This document shows positions 1-6,300 of a stretch of DNA of 22,510 nucleotides, one piece after another (within the stretch, counting starts at the first letter, position 1; the number at the start of each line of letters is the position of its first letter). Under the pieces are notes generated by a model, which was given only the letters and a program-made list of their open reading frames with translations, was not told the DNA's origin and did not search any database. A program made the translations under genes and the position numbers. Where the stretch lies: the IMG/VR virus record IMGVR_UViG_3300025450_000135, positions 1 to 22,510 of that record, one strand, 5' to 3'. The DNA is from a virus.

Positions 1-1
1 C

Positions 2-136
2 TACACTGTGGCCACTACCGATCAAGGCAACATACCAAGTCGCCAGAGTCTCAGTCAAATCCTACAGCCCTTGGCCGACAACGGCGACCAAGGTGGCAAT
101 ATCACACCTGCCAACCCAAGACCCCCAGGACAATAA
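2..136 (+). CDS. C-terminal end of a structural protein, possibly gp14-type neck protein (partial)
   Basis: An open frame enters from the left edge and stops with TAA at 134-136, giving 44 visible residues that end in a Pro/Gly-rich tail (PRPPGQ). The next gene starts only three bases later, with AGGA at 128-131 serving as its ribosome site inside this gene, so the two are probably co-transcribed and translationally coupled. In T4-like phages the gene before the tail sheath stabiliser gp15 is usually the neck protein gp14. That position is the only basis for the suggested identity; the 44 residues show no motif I recognise. Confidence 0.5.
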   Translation, partial: YTVATTDQGNIPSRQSLSQILQPLADNGDQGGNITPANPRPPGQ

Positions 137-139
137 CAC

Positions 140-1537
140 ATGGCTGTCACTCCATATTTTTACGATGAACAGATACGTCGTTTCTTGCTACAGTTTGCCA
201 GGATCTTTTCAAACTTTCAAGTAGAGTACGGACAAAATCAAGCCGGCAAAAATGATACCTTGGTGCGTGTACCAGTGCGCTATGGAGATTCAAGTCGTCA
301 GGCACAGACCGTGATACAGCAAAACAGTGCCAATGAATTGCCAAGCACACCCTTGATGACATTTTACATTACGGATTTGAAATACAATCGTGATATGATA
401 CAGGAACCAAACTTTGTGAGTACCATAGCAGTTCGCCAAAGGACCTATGACGGTGCCACTGACACTTACGAAACCACGCAGGGTAATGCGTTTACCATTG
501 ATCGACTCATGCCGGTGCCGTTCATGATGACTATAAATCTAGACATATGGACTTCAAACACCAACGAAAAAATGCAACTGCTAGAACAGATCTTGGTCCT
601 GTTCAATCCTAGTCTAGAAATACAAAGCACCGACAACTACATAGACTGGACCAGTCTCAGCACTGTGTACCTGGAGGACATAACCTGGAGCAGTCGCACA
701 GTGGGTGCCAGTGGCACTGAAAATCCCATAGATATAGCTACCTTACGATTCAAACTGCCCATGTGGATCAGCAGTCCGGCCAAGGTTAAAAAATTGGGTG
801 TGGTCGAGCGTATCGTGGCCAGTATATTTGATGCCAATGGCGATGCATCGGCGGCCATCATGGACAATGATCTCCTGTTGGGCACTCGACAGGCCTTTAC
901 ACCGTTTGGCTATCAGGTCCTGTTGATCAATGACACTCTACAGGTTTTGGCCCAGAATCAATTGACCGAACCAGCAACTGATCTTGCACCTCCTGCTAGT
1001 CCGGCCAGCAATCTTTTATGGCATTCGGTAATAGGCATGTACGGTACCTTGAGACCCGGCATCAGTTACATCAGTTTAGAACAACCCGACGGCACCACAG
1101 TAATGGGCACCGTGGCCTATGATCCCACTGATGATAGATTTTTATTGTTCAATATCAACGTTGACAGTGTTCCTGGGAATACCCTGGCGCCGGTTGATGC
1201 GGTTATCAATCCCCTGATCTCAGGACCTGGATCTGGACTTCCATCACCCACTGTAGGAACCAGGTATCTATTGACCGAAGCAACTGGAAGCTACGAGGGC
1301 ACAGCACCCACAGCCTGGGCCGGTTCTGAAGGACAACCTCTCGTGGCTGCGGCCAATGACATTGTTGAATACGACGGCTCTAGATGGGTAGTCAGCTTTG
1401 ACAGCACATCAAGCCCTAACAATAATCAATACGTGACCAATATCACCACTAGCATTCAGTATCGTTGGACCGGTTCAGCCTGGGTCAAGAGCTATCAAGG
1501 ACTTTATACAGGAGGTCTATGGACTCTAGTGCTGTAA
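140..1537 (+). CDS. T4 gp15-like tail sheath stabilisation/completion protein
   Basis: This is probably the tail terminator that caps the contractile sheath and tube and joins the tail to the neck, as gp15 does in T4. The first 225 residues have the features I associate with this family in T4-like phages of aquatic bacteria: FYDEQIRRFL near residue 8, an LMPVPF segment near 127, EIQSTDNYIDWTSL near 161-174, and PMWISSPAKVKKLGV near 209-223. At 465 aa it is much longer than T4 gp15 (about 270 aa). The extra C-terminal half includes GTRYLL near 373, NDIVEYDG.RWVVSF near 406-420 and SYQGLYTGGLW near 451, a beta-rich extension I recall from marine T4-like phages. The ATG at 140 has AGGA eight bases upstream. 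It lies three bases after the preceding gene and overlaps the Nudix gene downstream. The family call is from memory of the motifs, not a search. Confidence 0.85.
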   Translation: MAVTPYFYDEQIRRFLLQFARIFSNFQVEYGQNQAGKNDTLVRVPVRYGDSSRQAQTVIQQNSANELPSTPLMTFYITDLKYNRDMIQEPNFVSTIAVRQRTYDGATDTYETTQGNAFTIDRLMPVPFMMTINLDIWTSNTNEKMQLLEQILVLFNPSLEIQSTDNYIDWTSLSTVYLEDITWSSRTVGASGTENPIDIATLRFKLPMWISSPAKVKKLGVVERIVASIFDANGDASAAIMDNDLLLGTRQAFTPFGYQVLLINDTLQVLAQNQLTEPATDLAPPASPASNLLWHSVIGMYGTLRPGISYISLEQPDGTTVMGTVAYDPTDDRFLLFNINVDSVPGNTLAPVDAVINPLISGPGSGLPSPTVGTRYLLTEATGSYEGTAPTAWAGSEGQPLVAAANDIVEYDGSRWVVSFDSTSSPNNNQYVTNITTSIQYRWTGSAWVKSYQGLYTGGLWTLVL

Positions 1538-1959
1538 ACGCTGTAGGAGTTTGGTTTTACAGTGTAGATACCCGGCGGTATCTTTATCTCATGCGCAACG
1601 ATCCCAAACATCCAGGTACCTGGGGACTTCCGGGTGGCCGCATGGAATCAGGCGAAACCATCATGCAGGCCATTGAACGCGAGTGCAAAGAAGAACTAGG
1701 CGCCATGCCTGAATACCTGCGTCTAGTACCCTTGGAAAAATTTACCACTGTAGATGCTGGATTTGCCTATCATACATTTTTTTGTAGTGTAGCGCGAGAG
1801 TTTGTACCGGTATTGAATCACGAGCACACGGGTTGGGCCTGGATAAATTCAGGCACATGGCCAAAACCTATGCATCCGGGTTTATGGAGCACTGTGAATT
1901 TTGAAGCGGTGCAGGATAAAATTGCTACGATTGAACAGCAGTTTCAAACGTCGCAGTAA
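1519..1959 (+). CDS. Nudix hydrolase (NUDIX family pyrophosphohydrolase)
   Basis: This 146-aa protein probably hydrolyses a nucleoside diphosphate linked to another group; the substrate cannot be read from the sequence. A complete Nudix box lies at residues 40-62: Gly40, Glu46, Arg54-Glu55, Glu58-Glu59 and Gly61, matching Gx5Ex7REUXEEXGU with Cys at the U position after RE. The glutamates would bind the catalytic divalent metals. The ATG at 1519 is preferred because AGGAGG lies at 1510-1515, although the gap of three bases is short. An in-frame ATG at 1465 would add 18 residues but lies deeper inside gp15. The gene overlaps the end of gp15 by 19 bases. It overlaps the end of the convergent minus-strand gene by 16 bases. 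The layout around the central WGLPGGR is loosely like GDP-mannose mannosyl hydrolases, but that is a weak guess. T4-like phages do carry Nudix enzymes. Confidence 0.9.
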   Translation: MDSSAVNAVGVWFYSVDTRRYLYLMRNDPKHPGTWGLPGGRMESGETIMQAIERECKEELGAMPEYLRLVPLEKFTTVDAGFAYHTFFCSVAREFVPVLNHEHTGWAWINSGTWPKPMHPGLWSTVNFEAVQDKIATIEQQFQTSQ

Positions 1960-2606
1960 CTGATCCAATCGCGGTAGGTCATGGCTGACGCATTAGGAGT
2001 TGCAAACCATTCTTCTGGCATGTTGGTAGGAACTCCTACCATGACAAACTTGGTGTCTGTGTAGGCCTGTATCACTGAAGCCACTTGGAAGATCCAGTTT
2101 GGATTGTCTACCGGCGTTTCTTTGTTGTAACCTATCATGAATACTTCGTTGTGTCCATCAAATGCGGCCAGATACAGGATGGTAGCTATGTCTAGTAACT
2201 TGGGATTACTGGGGATAAGATAAAACTCACCCGGATTGGTCAAGCAGTTTCTGGCACTGGTGTACACAGTGTTGTTGTCAACATATCCGGCATCCTTGAG
2301 TATGGTCAACTGTTCGGCATTTGATTCAACCACAAAGTCAAGTCGCATGTCTGCTGCAGCAAAACTTAGACCATAGGTTTGTAGTTTTTTTGAACCCAGT
2401 AACCCACCGCGGTGACGTTGTAGGCGTGTGTAATCAAATTGTGACCGATCGCAAGGATTTCCTATACAGGCAGCCCGACCTGAAATATGATGATTCTCTA
2501 TGGGATTTGCGATCCACTCGCGTTTTTGTTCTTTGCGGCCGCCAGCCCAGGTGCTGTTAGTTATAACGAATTCACCAACATAGTCTTGACGATACTGCGG
2601 TGTCAT
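1944..2606 (-). CDS. Hypothetical phage protein, possibly DUF115-like Rossmann fold
   Basis: A 220-aa soluble protein with ordinary charge and cysteine content, unlike its fibre neighbours. Residues 44-52 read RAACIGNPC, followed by GGLLGSKKLQTYG, then FYLIPSNP and an AAFDGHNEVFMIGYN segment near 147-161. This arrangement resembles the glycine-rich strand-loop (usually IGNGPS) and the later 'liG.D' strand of DUF115/MAF-type sugar-transferase-like proteins. Here the usual GNGPS motif is altered to GNPCD, so activity may be lost or changed. Function is unknown; the family link is an inference. It is the last gene of the minus-strand block. Its ATG shares one base with the stop of the 244-aa fibre gene (TAATG), so it is probably translationally coupled to it. 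That placement would fit a fibre accessory or glycan-related role, but nothing in the sequence proves it. Confidence 0.75.
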   Translation of the reverse strand: MTPQYRQDYVGEFVITNSTWAGGRKEQKREWIANPIENHHISGRAACIGNPCDRSQFDYTRLQRHRGGLLGSKKLQTYGLSFAAADMRLDFVVESNAEQLTILKDAGYVDNNTVYTSARNCLTNPGEFYLIPSNPKLLDIATILYLAAFDGHNEVFMIGYNKETPVDNPNWIFQVASVIQAYTDTKFVMVGVPTNMPEEWFATPNASAMTYRDWISYCDV

Positions 2607-3340
2607 TAGAATGACCCAACTGCTACTTCTATCACTCCAGGTTGATCTGAATTGTATTCCTCAACAGCCTTGCCGATCACACAGCCTAGTTGATACTGTG
2701 TAGGATCTAAACAGGTAGCCACTCCAGGAATATGGCTAGCAACTAAACTGTCGCCTTTGTGTATGGTCCCAACCACTTGACAAGGAACTCGTCCAACCAA
2801 GGCCAATTTGACATCAGTTTCTCCAGATAGACCGTTGTTCATTAGATAGCTAGGATTGGTACTAACTACACCAGCAATATTGGTAGTGTGGCTGCTGTTA
2901 CTGATTGTGACCTCTTTGGCACCACCATGTGTTAGTACTGTGCCAGGGACGTAGTTTGCATCAGCCTGATACATCTCAGCCAAGTCAGCATACCATGCAC
3001 TTGTAGATTGGATGAAGGCATAGTTAAAAGGATTGGCTGTGGTACCAATATTGCCTACACCACTAGTATTGTTATTGATAATGTTGCCTGTGGTTAAGGT
3101 ACCTGCTCCTGTCCTAGCATTGCCGCCAATGATATTGCCTACAGCAGAAATACCAGGGACAACGTTGGACGCATAAAAACCAGTAGCTACTACATTACCA
3201 GCAATACTCAAATTGTTGTTGATTGTGAGATTGGCAATGGCATTGCCAAAATAAATGTTTCCAGATACTGAAACATTGCCAGCTGCCAGCAAATTACCTG
3301 TGGTTGATACGCCTGTTATTCCGTCTAGTGTGAGTGCCAT
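2606..3340 (-). CDS. Tail fibre protein with GN repeats and peptidase-G2-like C-terminal domain
   Basis: This 244-aa probable virion protein has two parts. Residues 1-115 are glycine/asparagine-rich fibre repeats of the type 'GNVSVSGNIYFGNA', beginning MALTLDGITGV, a start seen in many phage tail fibres. From about residue 117 (WYADLAEMY) to the end is a compact domain with normal composition: PGTVL, then IAGVVSTNPSY near 155-165, LVGRVPCQV and GCVIGKAVEE. The order of YADLAE, PGTVL and GVVS.NP resembles the Peptidase_G2 (autoproteolytic) tip domain of Bacillus phage appendages, but I cannot identify catalytic residues. It might instead be a non-cleaving trimerisation cap. AAGGA lies about nine bases before the ATG, and a late-promoter-like box precedes it at 3365-3372. 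The stop overlaps the start of the 220-aa gene. Confidence 0.85.
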   Translation of the reverse strand: MALTLDGITGVSTTGNLLAAGNVSVSGNIYFGNAIANLTINNNLSIAGNVVATGFYASNVVPGISAVGNIIGGNARTGAGTLTTGNIINNNTSGVGNIGTTANPFNYAFIQSTSAWYADLAEMYQADANYVPGTVLTHGGAKEVTISNSSHTTNIAGVVSTNPSYLMNNGLSGETDVKLALVGRVPCQVVGTIHKGDSLVASHIPGVATCLDPTQYQLGCVIGKAVEEYNSDQPGVIEVAVGSF

Positions 3341-3364
3341 ATTTTGTTGTCCTTTTTACCGTGA

Positions 3365-3372
3365 GTATTTAG
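3365..3372 (-). promoter_or_regulatory. T4-late-like promoter box (CTAAATAC) upstream of the 244-aa fibre gene
   Basis: The minus strand reads CTAAATAC, close to the T4 late promoter TATAAATA. It ends about 24 bases upstream of the ATG at 3340. The box contains the TAA stop codon of the 1598-aa gene, so coding and regulatory sequence overlap. The same core recurs before other genes in this block. It is assigned by motif and position only. Confidence 0.45.
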
Positions 3373-6300
3373 TTATTTAACAAGGCACCGTACACATACG
3401 CTGTAGATCCTGTGGTCACATTCATATTGTACCCGTCGGCTATTACTATAGGGCCTACCAGCACAGCATTCACGTTACCGCCAATTGAAACGTTGCCAGC
3501 AGAGCCACTGCCCAGAGCCTTAGGTGTAGCAAAACCACCCTGATAAGTTATGGTTCCGCCGCTCATGACCGCGGTATTGCTGTAGCCGCCTATGTTGAAG
3601 GTGATATTGCCCGAAGCTACCGGTACACTAATGTTGGTAGCACCGTTGGATACGCCGCCACCACCGCCACCGGTGATGCCAGTTATGTAAGCACCGTTAC
3701 CATACAGATAACTGACCGAAATATTACCAGTGGTGCTGATCACGTTGCCAGGCGCACTGGCTACAATTATTTGTCCTGCTACACTGACATTGCCACCAGT
3801 GATGTTGCCGGTTACCGAAATGACAGACCCAATGTGGCTGGGTGCTTGACTGGTGCCAGTTAGAGATAAGTTGCCACCTGAGATATTGGCCGATACCGAA
3901 GCTGTGGTACCAAATAGATTGGCATTGATATTGGCTGATGTGATGTTGCCGGTTACCGAAATGACAGACCCAATGTGGCTGGCCGCGCTCACAGTTCCAG
4001 GGGTCAGTATGTTGCCACCAAAAACATTTCCTGTGACAGTGACAGTACCACTTGCCGTAATATTTGAAACAGCAATGTTGCCGGTCACATTCAACTGTGA
4101 TGTTATGTTGCCACCAATACTAACGTTGCCGCCTACACTGACATTACCACTAGTGATCAAGTTTCCAGCTGTGATATTGCCAGATGCACTGTAGCTGGGC
4201 GCTTGGCTATTGCCTGCCAAGGAAAGATTACCAGCAGTCACGTTGCCAGTTACACTCAATAAGCCCGTGATGTATTGGCCAGTGGAGGCCAATACCATTA
4301 CGTTTGCTGTGCCACCAATGTTGGCTGTGGCATTGCCGCCCGAAGTTGGAATGGCAATATTGCTGGTACCGTTGAAAATATAATTGTCATCGTAGCCGGT
4401 GGCGTACCAGATGTTGCCCAGTAAGTATTGACCGGCGCCAATGTTGCCAGTGGCAGTGATATTGCCGCCAGCACTGATGGTTGTGGCCAGGACGCTGACG
4501 CCATATAAGTTGCCCGAAGCACTGACTGTGACGCCATACACGTTGGAGTTTACATTACCTGCTGTGATGTTGCCGGATACGGATGCGGTAGTAGCATACA
4601 GGTTAGCATTGATATTGGCTGATGTGATGTTACCGGTTACTGACACTACAGAACCAATGTAGCTGGCCGCGCTTATCGTATTGGTCACAGTGACGTTACT
4701 GCCTACGCTGACATTACCGGCCAAGATATTGGCTGATACTGAAGCTGTAGTGGCAAACAAGTTAGCGTTGATGTTGGCTGCAGTGATATTGCCACTGGCT
4801 GTGACATTGCCAGCTGTTATGTTGCCCGATACACTAGCTGTAGTGGCATACAGGTTACCGTTGAGATTGGCACCAGACACGTTGCCGGTTACTGAAACTA
4901 CAGAACCAATGTGACTCACAGCATTGGCCACACCGGTAATAGCAAGATTACCTCCGGCTATATTTCCGGTAGAAAGGTTGCCACTAGTAATATTTCCTAC
5001 TACACTAACTGTGGTACCAATTACCGTGGCCACATAGATATTGTTCCAGTAGTAACTGGCAGTACCCAGGTTAAAGGCACTGTTAGAGGTAGGGCCAATG
5101 CCCACGTTGCTTTGCCACTGTGTGTTGCCACTGCTGAATGTCCAGGTCACTACTGGTGTACCAGCACTATTACCTAAATACAAACCAGCACCGTTGATAC
5201 CGGCCTGTGTGGTCTGGTTGTTGGCCAGCTCAAGATTAAGATCATTGGTTGTGATCACTGTGGCATTGCTGAAGGTAACATTACCAACCACAGTCAAGTT
5301 ACCTTGGATGGCCACGTTGGCCGCCATGATCACGTTGCCGTTTAAGGTTGTTGATCCTGCCACACTCAAACCACCACCTGTGGCTATGTTGCCGGCTGTG
5401 ATGTTACCAGATGCGCTGTAGCTGGGTGCTTGGCTGGTGCCAGTTAGAGATAAATTGCCACCTGAGATATTGGCCGATACTGAAGCAGTGGTAGCAAATA
5501 GATTGGCTATGATATTGGCTGATGTTATGTTGCCCGATACTGAAGCTGTGGTGCCAAATAGGTTGGCATTGATATTGGCACTGGTAATGTTACCCGATAC
5601 TGATACTGTGGTACCCAGATGACTTACACCATACAAATTACCACTTGCACTTACTGTAACTCCATAAACGTTTGAATTGACATTACCTGCGATTATGTTG
5701 CCAGATACCGAAGCTGTAGTGGCAAATAGGTTGGCTATGATATTGGCTGATGTTATGTTGCCTGACACGCTGGCGGCAGTAGCAAATAGGTTAGCATTGA
5801 TATTGGCTGCAGTCACGTTGCCTAGTATACTGACCACGTTGCCCAACAGACTATTAGCATAAACATTGCCCGAAGCACTGACGTAACCAGTAACCAGTTC
5901 ACCGCCGGCTGTAAATACCGCTATATTAGGAGTTCCGCCAATGGCTACTGAAATATTGCCGTTGAGTGATGCTGTTAGGCTGCTGGTACCAGCACTGACT
6001 GGAAAGCCTGCACTAACTGCTGCTACGCCGGTCAGCTGACTGCCATTGCCAATAAAGTAATTGCCCGAACCGGCTGTGATATTGCCAATGGTGCTGACTA
6101 GCGTGGCCGTGACTAGAGTAGTGTTTAAATTTCCAGTGGTAGCATTACCAGTGACCGACAAGAATCCATTGTCAATGATATTGCCGGCTGTGATATTGCC
6201 GCTGGCACTGGCCACTACACCATAGAACCCGCCCAAGGCTACCATGTTGCCGGCCGTGATATTGGCCGTGGCACTCATTGATGCTGAAGAATAAACTGCT

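Noticed and set aside
2025-2040. A hairpin GGTAGG-AACT-CCTACC just after the Nudix stop
   Set aside because: Six base pairs without a T-run, inside the coding sequence of the opposing gene. It is not a convincing terminator for the plus-strand genes.
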